DNA of 64,000 nt from Phaffia rhodozyma (lineage: Eukaryota > Basidiomycota > Tremellomycetes > Cystofilobasidiales > Mrakiaceae), in contig JACGZH010000011.1 of the NCBI GenBank assembly GCA_014706385.1, positions 620,001-684,000 on the forward strand. Reading direction: 5' to 3'. The notes beneath the pieces were generated by a model, which saw only the letters and a program-made list of their open reading frames with translations, was not told the origin of the DNA and searched no databases. Of the stretch, positions 48,513 to 61,535 are shown one piece after another. The position numbers and the translations under genes were made by a program. Within the stretch, counting starts at the first letter, position 1; each line of letters starts with the position of its first letter.

Positions 48513-48892
48513 GGCTTGAGATATGTGTGAGAGGTATGGGGATGGGCATCAAGGGAAGGGCTGGTTTCTCAAATTCGGTGGTGATTTGAGGAATGTATCA
48601 TATTTTCCCATGTTGCCATGGCAACCGCCGGTCAAGGCCGCCGTCGTTGTCTGATTGAATGCACTTTCAGTTCTTGACTAACATGTAAAGTCAACTCATA
48701 GGAGCCTTTCTAGGTGATTTACTCGCATACTGTTGAGTGCCATCGTTTGTATTGTACATTCACACTGAAAAATATGTTTGTCAAACCGTGGAATTGAAAG
48801 CCATCGAGGCACATTGATTATTATAACTAAGGAGGAGGGGTCTCTTTCTATTTCCGTTTATGATCTCGTCACACTCTTTCAACTCGGCATAC
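48513..48892. other. Spacer upstream of JIP5, 3' of DIB1
   Basis: 380 bp tandem spacer holding the JIP5 promoter, including the X-box palindrome listed separately. No gene is seen. Confidence 0.5.
48612..48625. promoter_or_regulatory. RFX-type X-box palindrome
   Basis: Perfect 14 bp palindrome GTTGCCATGGCAAC, located 100 bp upstream of the JIP5 ATG. It equals the consensus site of RFX-family winged-helix factors (Crt1/Rfx1 in yeast). Binding in this organism is inferred. Confidence 0.55.
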
Positions 48893-50236
48893 TTAATACT
48901 CTGCAAAAACAAAAGAAGATGCAAAGTATTAGGAGACCTTTGTAAGGGTTTTATAGGCATGAGAATTGAAAACTGACTGTATCTTGTGGAGTAATCTTAT
49001 CAATAATGAAGGTAAAGATTTATTAGAAAAAGAATAAGTACAGCTGAATGAGAGATACCTAATCTGAATTAGAGGAATACATACCTTTAGGAGCGACGAC
49101 CAAACCACGACCTTTGGAAGCACCTCTGTAGACGGTCTCGATGATGTCAATCATCTCCTGCTTGTCCGTCATGGCCCAGTTACTACAAAGATGAAAAAGA
49201 ATGTCGTTAGATGATGCGAAAGACGAACGATCTCAGCCTGGCGCGCCATTCATAAGCTTCGTACGAAACATAACAGGACTTACATCTTGTTGTTGTTACC
49301 TGTACTCAAGTCGATCATGATGTGCTTGTTTCTGTTGTTTAAGGGTTGAATGAGTGAGAGCTGAAAGGATACACAAATATAAATGAGATAAGATACTTAC
49401 CGATAAAAGAACATGGTCGTGCAAGGATCGTACACTATAGTTCAGGATATAGGATATCTATTGAGCGACACTCTGATAAGAAAGGCTCTATATTCTATCT
49501 GGAAAGGAACTTACATTCATACATCTTGATGCGCATAAAAACACATAGGAAGGCCAAGTCAAAAGAACAGCATAAGTCTCGAGATGAGAAGAGAGAGAGA
49601 GAGAGAGGAGAAAAGGCAGAAGAAGCATTCAGCTACCTTATTAAAATCCGGTACTTTGGTGATGTCCACCAGATAGATGACAGCGAAGTTCTGCACCTTT
49701 TCCTGAACAGAGTACAACGTTTCGTCCCTGTGTGATTAGAGAGGTATGAGAAGAGATAATGAGTGAGTCCATATATAAGGCTATGTGGGCTAGACCAGGT
49801 TGTATATAGGAAAGACAGTATACGTACATCTTCATACAAGTCGGGTCCCAATCGTTACCTGTATTTGACCATATTGATACAAGGAAAGCATCGCGTTAGT
49901 CGGTAAGTGTGAGGCGTTGAAGATCAATGATATTTGGAGAACGCGTCAGCAGAGGCGTACCGAATCGAAGGATCACTACTCTGTCTTCTTCAGAGAGTAT
50001 GGCCTCTGTATGAGTTCGGAAGGATAAGTATGAGTCGTTCTGATGGCAATGTTTCATCTGAATAAAAAGATATACTCACGGTCTACATGCCTAGAAAGGT
50101 ATAGCCGCGAGAGAAAGAACACCGGTAAGCATGAAGACTAATTAGAGAGAATAGTGGGAAGGAAAGAAAAGGGAGATTATACCAAGGAATAAAACACTCA
50201 CCAGGCCGTCGGTAAATGAGTCATAAAGTAGGACAT
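48893..50236 (-). CDS. DIB1: U5 snRNP / tri-snRNP protein Dib1 (Dim1, TXNL4A)
   Basis: Thioredoxin-fold protein of the U4/U6.U5 tri-snRNP, needed before spliceosome activation. I traced eleven exons in phase, in transcript order: 50202-50236, 50080-50090, 49961-50005, 49828-49858, 49637-49727, 49515-49524, 49401-49434, 49284-49331, 49085-49182, 48978-48995 and 48893-48900. They sum to 429 nt, 142 residues, exactly the length of the human protein. Motifs are MSYFMTHLPTAWHVDQAILS, EEDRVVILRFGNDWDPTCMK, VYLVDITKVPDFNK-like AVIYLVDITKVPDFNK, YDPCTTMFFYRNKHIMIDLS, INWAMTDKQEMIDIIETVYR and the terminal DYSTRYKY. Exons of 11, 10, 18 and 8 nt are true microexons. The gene lies head-to-head with the GT90 gene. 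Confidence 0.97.
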
Positions 50237-50697
50237 CTTCGAAGAGATGTAAGTCTGTGTGTTTGTGTGAGTGTGAGTGTCTGATTGCTTGAGGATGGCA
50301 GAGAGAAGGAGAAACGGACGGCATCATCAACCGACCGGAGGCCTGGTGTTGAGCCTCGGACTAATTTGGTCATGTTTGGGCAAATTTGGCTGTCGGCCTG
50401 GAGCTCACCAGCCAAAACATGGGTAAATTTGGGGCATACCTATGGCGCTGGTCCCGAGATCGTTCTCTTTATCCCTTCTCTTTCTTTTTCATTCCTTCCC
50501 ACTCTCCATCCATTCCCTTCGGACGATATTTGCTTGTGCACCCAATCACACTTCCACTCAACGCCGATTCCTGGAAGGGTCTCGTTTATTAGTAGTAGTA
50601 GTAGTAGTAGAAGAAGTGGTTGTAGCGTCTTTCCTCGTTTAATCCTTCCTTTGTCACTCTCAAGAACAAGTTCACTTTCCCCATCACAACTCTTGCC
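50237..50697. promoter_or_regulatory. Divergent promoter region, DIB1 / GT90
   Basis: 461 bp head-to-head spacer with a TAG trinucleotide run (50590-50610) near the GT90 start. No gene is seen. Confidence 0.45.
50590..50610. repeat. TAG trinucleotide microsatellite
   Basis: Six to seven AGT/TAG units about 90 bp upstream of the GT90 ATG, probably in its leader. Confidence 0.85.
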
Positions 50698-53023
50698 ATG
50701 TCCCCGCGTACATTGAAACCTAAAACGGTTGCGAGCCGAGCAAAGCCAGTCGTCTTTCTTCTGGGTGCTGCCGCCCTCATATTCGTCTTCGGCGGTTTTC
50801 TCAAACACAAAGGACGCCTTGAGGCATTCCCTTCTCATGAGACCCTGCGACAGTACTATGCACCATACGCCGACAAGCCGATCGTACACCCTATTCCGAT
50901 CTTGATGGAGAAGGCAGAGATCAAGTACAACAAGATGATTGCCTCCCAGTCAAAAACCTTGGCTGAGGCTGTCAAAACCTACAAACAAAGGTATCATCGA
51001 GACCCACCGCTTGGGTTCGATGACTGGTACGAGTTTGCTACTGCCAACGGCGCGACCATCATTGATGAGTACGACCAAATGATAGCAGACCTTCGGCCGT
51101 ATTGGCTCCTCACCGGTGAGGAAATCAGGCGAAGATCTCAACAAGTCGGTACCCTGCCCTCGGTGGATATTGTCCGTATTCAAGATGGACAAGCCAAGGC
51201 AATTGAGGCTGATACCGGACTCGAAAATTCCGAGGCCGGAGCCCGAGCGAACGGTTTTATATTAATGCTAGAAAAATTCCAGGGTGTGTCTTATGCATTC
51301 GTCCTTGTTTGTTAATACCATCATTATGGATCCCGTCGTTTTCATACTAACGTCCTTTGCACCTTTCTCCCTTGCGTTTGCTACATCAAAGAGAAACTTC
51401 CCGACATGGACTTGTACGTTTCTTTGCTCAAAATAGATCTTAAAGAGAGAATTATTCGTATTTATACGTGCCATTTTACATGATGAATCAGTCCGATTAA
51501 CGAAAAGGCTGAGGGTCGAGTCCTCGTACCTTGGGAGCAGAATCAGTATGCCAATCTCACCGTCGATTCGTCCAGTCAGTCTCTTTTCAAACCATACATC
51601 TTTCACTTGTTTCAATTATGCTCACCTTGCGGCTTTTTTACATATAAAATACATCTGCAACATGCACACACGCACACGCGCGCATACAGAGGGTATTAAA
51701 TCTGTTCTTGGAGGTGAATTCATCCCGTCTTGGCAAGGTGACGGCGGTTCCGTGTGGGAGGCCTTCCGGCGAACCTGCCATCCATCGTCACAGGCTAGAC
51801 GACTCTTTGGTTCCATTCGAACTCCCCTCAACGATGGACAGCAGAAGTCTTTCAACTACCTTGTCGCCGCCGGGGTTGCCCGGCAAGAGACCGGAGAAGA
51901 CTTTGTGTTCTCTGAGAGCGTAGACGACAAATACGACTTCTGTGATTACCCCTGGGCCCACTTTGATCAGGGTCACTTTTTCTCGGACTGGCGAGTTATC
52001 GATTCACTTTACCCCATGTTCTCCCCTGCTAAAGGACTCGGTTTCAGCGATATCATCATCCCGACCCACTACTACTATTCGTCAACCAAAAGGTACACCT
52101 ACGGCTGGGATCCCGTCAACATGCGTATCAAGGATTTCGATGATATGGATGTCCCTTGGGAGAAGAAAACAGATAAGATCTTCTGGAGAGGGGCTACGAC
52201 TGGAGGAGGAGCCTCTCCTCCCGGCTATCTCTCGAGGTATCAGCGACACCGGTGAGCTTATAGTCGCTTATATCTTCTTCTACTTTCTTTCCAATACTTC
52301 TCCCTCTCCGTCTATTTGCGTGAATTATAGAAGCTTATGTGTCTCTCTTCTTTCTTTTTCCCTCTCTTGCTCAGCCTTGTCCGAATGAGCACTGACGGTT
52401 CCGATGTGAACCGGACTGTTGTCGTACCCGTCTCGCATTCGAGCAAGAAGTACGTCGAGGTGACCGTACCGGTGGACGAATTAAATGAGGACATGATGGA
52501 CTTCGCCTTTGTCAAAGCCGTCGGTTGCACATCTTACCCTGGCGGTTGTGATGGACTTCGAAAGGACCATCGATTTGCTGATGGTGTCTCGCTCGGCGAA
52601 AACTGGAAGCACAAGTATTTGATTGACGTCGACGGTATGGGCTACTCTGCCAGGTTGTTTGCGTTGTTGATGAGTAAGAGCGCGGTGATGAAGACCACAG
52701 TCTACCGAGAGTTCTTCTCGGACTGGATCCAGCCCTGGTTGCACTACATACCTGTTTCGTCCGACTACCAAGAGATCTACAACATCCACGCCTACTTCTC
52801 CGGACCATCTGCTTCGACGAGCAAGAAGCTCGCGAACGGGACCACGCCGATTGCTACTGGTACTCATGACGATTCAGAACTTAGAAAGATCGCAATGGAA
52901 GGTCGAAAGTGGAAGATGACGAACGGCCGGAAGGTCGACATGGAGATTTATGTCTACCGACTCGCCCTCGAGTGGGCTCGTTTGGTCGCCGACCAGAGGT
53001 CTTCGAGGACATATCAGGGTTAG
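50698..53023 (+). CDS. Glycosyltransferase family 90 (CAP10-like)
   Basis: Golgi-type glycosyltransferase; in Cryptococcus, GT90 members include Cap10 and the beta-1,2-xylosyltransferase Cxt1, which build glycans and capsule. The ATG at 50698 gives a short basic tail and a type II signal anchor (VVFLLGAAALIFVFGGFL, about residues 18-35). The lumenal part shows YKQRYHRDPPLGFDDWYEFA (the typical RRGRPPPPGFDxWxxFA-like block), LPDMDFPINEKAEGRVLVPW across three exons, then FCDYPWAHFDQGHFFSDWR, DIIIPTHYYYSS, the W-E-KKTDKIFWRGATTGG block, and KYLIDVDGMGYSARLFALLM with SAVMKTTVYREFFSDWIQPW. This ends with the D-x-DG-x-S-x-R / L-S motif of the KDEL/CAP10 domain. Six introns. The acceptor is unknown; a capsule role cannot be claimed from sequence alone. 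Confidence 0.93.
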
Positions 53024-53467
53024 AACAGGCGCCTTATAAACCATTACCTCTCGTCTCTTCATCCACCTCTTGGGTTCTCTTTTCGTTCTCTTCTGCTTCC
53101 AGCCTTTGCTTCTACAGATGGCCATGTTTTTTCTTCTGTTTTTTTTCTAACTAGTCAATCAGAAGATCTCGCCGATATCGTGTCTTTCTTTCAGTTCACA
53201 TTTTAGAGCTGAAATTCGAGATCATTCGGATTTCTTGGACTCATTTTTCTCCTCTTGCCATCTTTATCCCCTTTTTTTCAATACATTGTGTTCCTTCATG
53301 TCTGGTTTCCACATTCATCCGATGATCTATCCTCTTTTTTTATCTAGAATCTTATGTCTTTTCTATCATCATTATCATCATCTTCCGACTGATACAAGGC
53401 AAAACTGAATTTACCAGGCATCATGAATCTTTCTAGCCATGTTTAAAAGAAAGCTGAGACTCTCAAA
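53024..53467. other. Convergent 3' intergenic region
   Basis: T-rich spacer between the 3' ends of the GT90 gene (+) and THG1 (-). I see no gene. Confidence 0.5.
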
Positions 53468-54842
53468 TCAAGCCAACAACCAAGGCCTGGTCAGCCAGAA
53501 CTCATCCTTGATGAGGTCTACGTGAAGTACCACCACAGGACCTCTCGTTCCATCCGGCTCAGTCGCGCGTTGTGCTTTCTTCGGTTTCCTCGCGCCCTGG
53601 GTTCTCGGCTCTGTCAAGTTGAGCGAGGATGTCTTGGTAGTGGTAGAAGTGGAGACGGTAGCAGATTCCGACTCGGAAGCCACAGGCATAGAGGAAGACT
53701 GGAGAGAGAGATTGTCAACAGAAGGGAGATCAGATAGAGGGCCGGACCGTGTAGGAGGTATCGGCAGTGCTTGTTCAGGTTTTGACTCCTGTTCATACAA
53801 AAGATTCGGAAAGCAGTTTTCAGAGAACGACCGGCTTTCTATGAAATTAGGAAAGAGATGATGGAAAAATCTGAATCAAACTTAGACTGACCTCTCTGAT
53901 CAAGATACTCCCTTTCCGATACCGTTCATCGAGTTTTGAATAATTGATTCCGAACCGAGAGAACAAAATCTCGTTCTTGTCTTTCGAGAATGAGCCTTGC
54001 AGGGCCTTGTGTGCTTGCGTGGGTGTGAGAGGAGGATCTGAAAGTTGAATGAGCGCCCAAAATGTCGTATTGTAGAGATTGTTGATATGGGCTGAACGGA
54101 CAGGGTCGAATGGAACAGATATAAGGGCGACGAAGGACATGATGGGAACAAAAAGAAGAAGAGAGAGACGATAACGAGAGGAAAGGAGACTTACTGTCGA
54201 CCTGCCGCCAGCTAAAGTAATCTCTGACCTCCTTGGGCGAAGGATAACAAACAATCCTACCGTCAAACGTCGGTGGGTACAGTAACTTGTTGGGATCCGC
54301 CTGGCCAGAGGCGAGCAATGCAGGATCGGTTGGCGGAAAGTATTCAGGCCAGTGAAATGTATAGGCCGAGGTGAACAGGCTGACGAGCAAAGAGACAATC
54401 TTGGACTCCCTTCTGGAGTACATCGTGGCGGCTCGACGGATCAGAAAGCTAGTTGCCATGTGTTTTATCCCATTGTCGTTGTCAAGACAAAGCTAGGAAT
54501 GAGCAGCTTTTCCGAATGATATTTACTCTGGATCAAAAAGAGACGGACCTATACTCATCACTCTCTCCAAAACCAAGAACGACATCTGGATACTCGTTCA
54601 TAATAGCCTTCGCTGCCCTATCCATCAACTCGAGTGCTCGGAGATCATTTGGCTTTGTGAAACGATGCTGGTCAGAAAACCTAACCGGGCGCGTAAGCAA
54701 CACTAGAAAGAGTCAAGCAGAAGGGAAACAGGACAGACTTGTGAAAAGCGTGACCATCTATACGAAGCAGAAGAAACGTGTTGGGAAGCAAGTTGTCTGG
54801 TTGCTCATACGAACGAACGTATTCGTACCGGGAGTTGGACAT
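53468..54842 (-). CDS. THG1: tRNA-His guanylyltransferase
   Basis: Adds the essential G-1 residue to the 5' end of tRNA-His. The ATG at 54840-54842 begins [20 protein letters not shown], followed in phase by [15 protein letters not shown], with the first metal-binding Asp in RIDGHAFHK. Then come [20 protein letters not shown] and [14 protein letters not shown], with the second catalytic carboxylates (ESDEYSF motif). Later exons give [98 protein letters not shown] and [10 protein letters not shown]. The final exon carries an extra Ser/Thr-rich insert (about 70 residues) before the conserved end [17 protein letters not shown]. About five introns. Confidence 0.94.
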
Positions 54843-55216
54843 TCTTCAAAATCGTACGGGTTTACCAATGATAATCTGGAGGTGAAGGTGAAGGAATGAT
54901 GCTCTAGTGGTCTCGTTAGGGTTAAATAATTGTCTATTGAATCTTCTGGAAACTCGTAATCATTTCATAGTCCATATTGTAATCTCTCGATCTATTAGGA
55001 AATTGGTCTGTTGTTTTCCTGTTTCAATAGAATAGTTTTGTAGTCTTCCCCCCTTTTTTTTCCCTTGTTGACTGAATCCTCCACTCTGGCAAAGACGGTT
55101 GATCTCGTTCTTCTTAGAGCTCGTTCGTTTTGTTGTTGCCTTCAACCTTCATCCTTCGTCCAGCTGCTTTCCTTACTCTATCGATCTACTCGTCTACCGC
55201 TCCTCTCACAAGCAAC
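54843..55216. promoter_or_regulatory. Divergent promoter region, THG1 / SHO1
   Basis: 374 bp head-to-head spacer with a T-tract (55051-55062) in front of SHO1. No gene is seen. Confidence 0.45.
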
Positions 55217-56802
55217 ATGCCCGGACGAACAAGCTTTAGTTTTCGTTCGTATTTCAATCACATATGTTCCGAGTGCTTTCGGATCAATCACTACTCCGAC
55301 GACAGCTATCGCCTTGGTTTCTAACTAATATATGGCTTTCTTTATCTTCTTCCTTTCTCCATTTGCAGAGCCATTTCTTACTCATTACATCCTCCTTATC
55401 ACTTGGGCTCTTGCTGTGATAGGCTGGTTCGTTGCCTTCATTGGTATGGCCGTCGGTGAGGCCCAAAGGCCTAGCTCGGTCACCGGCTCTCTTTTCGAGA
55501 CGTCCTGGTTTGGGATCTTCTGCCAGCTGGGCGTCATGGTTGGTCTGTTCATTGGCATCGCCACAGACTCTTTGCCATTGTACCAGCTTCAGCTATGTAC
55601 CTTTGGTGCTGTCGCTCTGGTGTTTGCCGTCTTCGGGGTCAGTCTCTCTGTTTGCTCAAAGCATCTTCTCGTGATCTTCATCTTCTCCTCACCGGCTAAC
55701 TACTTCTCGTCGAACATATCTCATAAATTGGCGATTTTCGATTCTGTCCTCCTTCTGGTCAATATACTTTTAAACTATATAAATCCTGGACAGGCAAACA
55801 ACATTTTTGGTTCTTTGCATCCTCAACAAGCAGCCGGTGCAGGCTGGCTTATTCTTGCTATCGTCGATGTTAGTCCATACATTCACTCACGCTTCTTACC
55901 TATCACTGTTGACTTGAGCGTCCACTCTTGTTTTTGGCCGACAATAAAACAATCAACGAACAGATCTTTTGGCTCTTGTACTTGACATCAGAGAAGCCAA
56001 CGGTTCTAAACCACCTCCTGAACTCGAACGCTGTCGTTCATGGACCCCAGCTCGTTCATCCGTCCGGTTCAAAATCTCTCATGGTACCTCAATCCTCTGG
56101 CTCCAATCTTGGCAACCATGGAATGATGCCCAACGCGTACGCTAACAATCAATCGAGCTCGACAGCACACATCAACCAGATTCGGAATAGTAACCTGAGA
56201 AGCAGCACAAATACCAGTGGCTACCCAGGTGGAGAGTCTCATGTTGGCGATCAAAGTCAGGATGTTTTGGTCGGTAGCTCGAGTACACCCCTTATGCAAG
56301 AATCAACCGATCTCGAAAGGGGTGACGCGTTTATGCCTCCTAAGCGAGCCAAGGCGCTTTATGCCTGTGAGTTAAGATCACAAGCGACATTTTCCGTGTT
56401 TCTGTACAGCGCTAACGTGTGACCGGTTTACCTCTCTCACACAGATCAAGCTTCGCCTGATGATCCTCAGGAGATGTCCTTTCTCAAGGGCGAGATTCTT
56501 GAGATTTCAGATAATACCGGTTCGTTAGATTTTGACTATTCATTCACATCTTCAGTCGTGTCTGATATCACTCTTTTGCCTCTAAACTATTTCCTTCCTG
56601 TACGTGTCGTTCAGGCAAATGGTGGCAAGCCCGCAAGCATGATGGTACTGTAAGTCTCTTCTTCTTTTGATAAAAGAAATATCGTCAAGTTGAAGTCGAT
56701 GAAGTAGCGCAGTCATTTACTCTGTTTCTATCCGCACCTCTTTCTTTCCTTCTCCGCTAGACCGGCATCTGTCCTTCGAACTATCTTCAGCTCCTCCCTT
56801 GA
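55217..56802 (+). CDS. SHO1: Sho1-type osmosensor membrane adaptor
   Basis: Four-span plasma-membrane protein feeding the HOG MAP-kinase cascade. Exon 1 is 28 nt (55217-55244, MPGRTSFSF) and uses a GTTCGT donor. It joins the exon starting at 55369 as FQPFLTHYILL in phase. The membrane segments are YILLITWALAVIGWFVAFIG, WFGIFCQLGVMVGLFIGIA, LQLCTFGAVALVFAVFGV, and AAGAGWLILAIVDIFWLLY. The cytoplasmic linker (LLNSNAVVHGP to LERGDAF) precedes the SH3 domain: KRAKALYAYQASPDDPQEMS, FLKGEILEISDN, KWWQARKHDGTTGICPSNYL, ending QLLP. The SH3 ALYAY, WW and P-SNY residues are present, matching binding of Pbs2-type proline motifs. Six introns. The start is inferred from phase and the family layout. Confidence 0.9.
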
Positions 56803-57173
56803 TGCAAACCTATATGATCATAACAATGAGAAAGGGGCATGTCAGTTTGCTTCTATACTTCTACAGCCAAGTTCCCCCTCCTGGACAAATATGAGAATCT
56901 ATGTCCTAAACCATCTGGGTCCCACTTCTTGAATACACGATCTGCTGTACCTTTCACCTCTCTCTCGTTCTCCTATTTTCTCTTGATACCCCATCGTTCT
57001 CTCTTTTTTCAGAAATGAAACGCACAACCGGGGCGTGTGTAATCCAATGTGCCTCCCGAAGCTGCTCAATTGTTATACCAATCTTACGCGTTTAATCTAT
57101 CGTATGCATTATCATCAACTATTCGCTCTGCTTCTTCGCGCATCTCGATAGTCTCGTTTGTCTTTGCATACAT
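56803..57173. other. Convergent 3' intergenic region
   Basis: Spacer between the 3' ends of SHO1 (+) and the WD40 gene (-). I see no gene. Confidence 0.5.
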
Positions 57174-58828
57174 TCATTCTTCGTCACTCATCAGTTCGGC
57201 CAACTCCCGAGCTTCTTCTTCAGTCATTCCACCAGTAAGACCATCCTTTTCTCCTTCATCTGGCTGCGCTGGCGGCGGTGGGTTAAGAAGATCTGATTAC
57301 GACCATGGTCAGAGTCATGGCAAAGTTGGCCAGATAGAGAGAAGAGAGAAGAGCAAAAAAGAAGAGAAGGGGGACATTGTGAATCGGAGAACTCGAGTGA
57401 CCCAGAGACAAAAGCAAAAGAAACCCGAACGGACGTACTCTTTAATCTCCATCTCCTGACCGTTCCGTCCAAAGCCCAGCTAACAACCCACTCCTCTCGA
57501 TCCTTCACCCATCTGGCCAGTCCTGTCACGTCGGCACAATGGCCTTCAATCGTATGTACCAGACGGGCTTGCCCGGACGCTTCACCTGCGGACAGGTCCC
57601 ACACTCGGATGAACTCGTCGGCTGAGCCGGTCAATAGAATGGGTGGCGTCAGATGGAAAAGCGGCAGGAGCGCGTGAGGGGCAGGTTGAGGATGTATCGA
57701 TGGCTGTGGAAAGACGATCTTGATCGGTAGGGAGGAGGATGAAGAAGAGAACGGGTGATAATGAATGAAAGTATCCATGGAGGCTATCCGAAAGTAACGA
57801 TCAAAGACAGGAGTAAGATTAGAAAAAACTGGCTAATCTAGCCCAGATGTTCGGCCTGTTTGAAAGTAAATGCATAAGAAACCAGCGCACCTGTCCAAAC
57901 ACCATCTTCTTCCACCCAAAGATCTGTCACGCTCGTCTCGTGTGCACTCCACCTGTGCTTCTCCTTCACATCCAGTCCTCCATGATCATTTATCTTTAAA
58001 CTCCAGAGGATGACTCTTCCCATCGAGTCTGCAGAATAAGCCTCTACATGATCCCTCTCCACTTGAGGAACCGAAACAAGTCGCTTGATAGGTCTGGTGT
58101 GTTCTTGCAAAGACTGCATTTGCTCGAGAGAACTTGAAGGAGAGGAGGCGAGGGAAGCAAGGGAAAGAACCCGTATGGACTTGTCGGATGAACCGGAAAG
58201 AAGAAGAGGCGTAGAAAGACTAGGAAGGGGCAGCAAGCATTTCACAAAGTCTGTGTGAACCGAAGTGGTAGAGAGGCATATCCCGGTCTGACAAGGCGGA
58301 TGGACAGACACAAAACGTTGAAAAAGCAGATACAAATGAGACGCAGAGCCGGTGAAGGTAGAAATAGGTACATGTCATACATCTCGATCCCAGACTTTAA
58401 TAGTCTTGTCCCACGAACCGGAGAGGAGAAATCGTCGAATGAGTGCATCCGAAGAGGAAGGAAGGTCGTATAATGCAAGACAGGTTACCGGTGCAGTATG
58501 TCCTTTATAAACAATACTAGACTTTCCGGTCTTTGATCAAACGACAATGAAAGATTCATTTGGAGGCAATGATAAGTACAGCATGTCCACAGCATGATTA
58601 ATCCATACCGAACCGGAAAAGACAGACTATTAGGCTTAATCGCCGTAAGATGAATCCACTCTCAGCCGCCCAGACCTCATCACCTTTGATAAGAATCCCA
58701 AGAGGTTTGCTCGTGAGCTTAATAGGATCTCCCAGGGCTTGTGTCCGGACGAGTTTTTCCTCTCGACCAGCCTCTTTAGCCATCTGAGCATCAGACTTGA
58801 AGAGATTATCAGAGTTGGTGGTTTGCAT
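57174..58828 (-). CDS. WD40-repeat protein of unassigned family
   Basis: The ATG at 58826-58828 begins MQTTNSDNLFKSDAQMAKEA. Blades follow: KPLGILIKGDEVWAAESGF, IVYKGHTAPVTCLALYDLP with LLSGSWDKTIKVWD, TSVHTDFVKCLLPLP with LLLSGSSDKSIRVLS, SLQEHTRPIKRLVSVPQ with AYSADSMGRVILWS, HRWSAHETSVTDLWVEEDG, then ILLTGSADEFIRVWD, TIEGHCADVTGLARWVKD and SWALDGTVRRW. This is a seven-blade propeller. The C-terminus EEEARELAELMSDEE is short and acidic. Five or so introns. I do not recognise a named yeast homologue with confidence. The gene lies downstream of TEF1 on the same strand, but nothing suggests co-transcription. Confidence 0.82.
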
Positions 58829-59130
58829 GTTCTTTGATGAAAGCAGTATTATACATTCGGCGAGGTGTATTGACTCTCTTCATGGTTACACGGATGGTCA
58901 CGTTGAAGTCTTACCACTCTGGTTCTAGTCTTTTCATTAATCGTCTTTGTACTCTTATGAAATCATGGAAGTGGTGCAGACATGTGAAACGTATCAGAGA
59001 AACAAAGAAATGCCGTAAAATAGTTTGCAAGTATTCGTTCGGAGAAATCATATCATAGAAATAGTAAGGGGAGGGGAAGGGGGAGGGAGGTAGTGAGATG
59101 ATCGTATCGAAAAGAAGCCAACGGGGACGT
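58829..59130. other. Spacer between TEF1 and the WD40 gene
   Basis: 302 bp tandem spacer on the minus strand, comprising the TEF1 3' region and the WD40-gene promoter. A purine-rich tract (59067-59096) lies close to the TEF1 stop. I see no gene. Confidence 0.45.
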
Positions 59131-61535
<2,405 letters not shown>

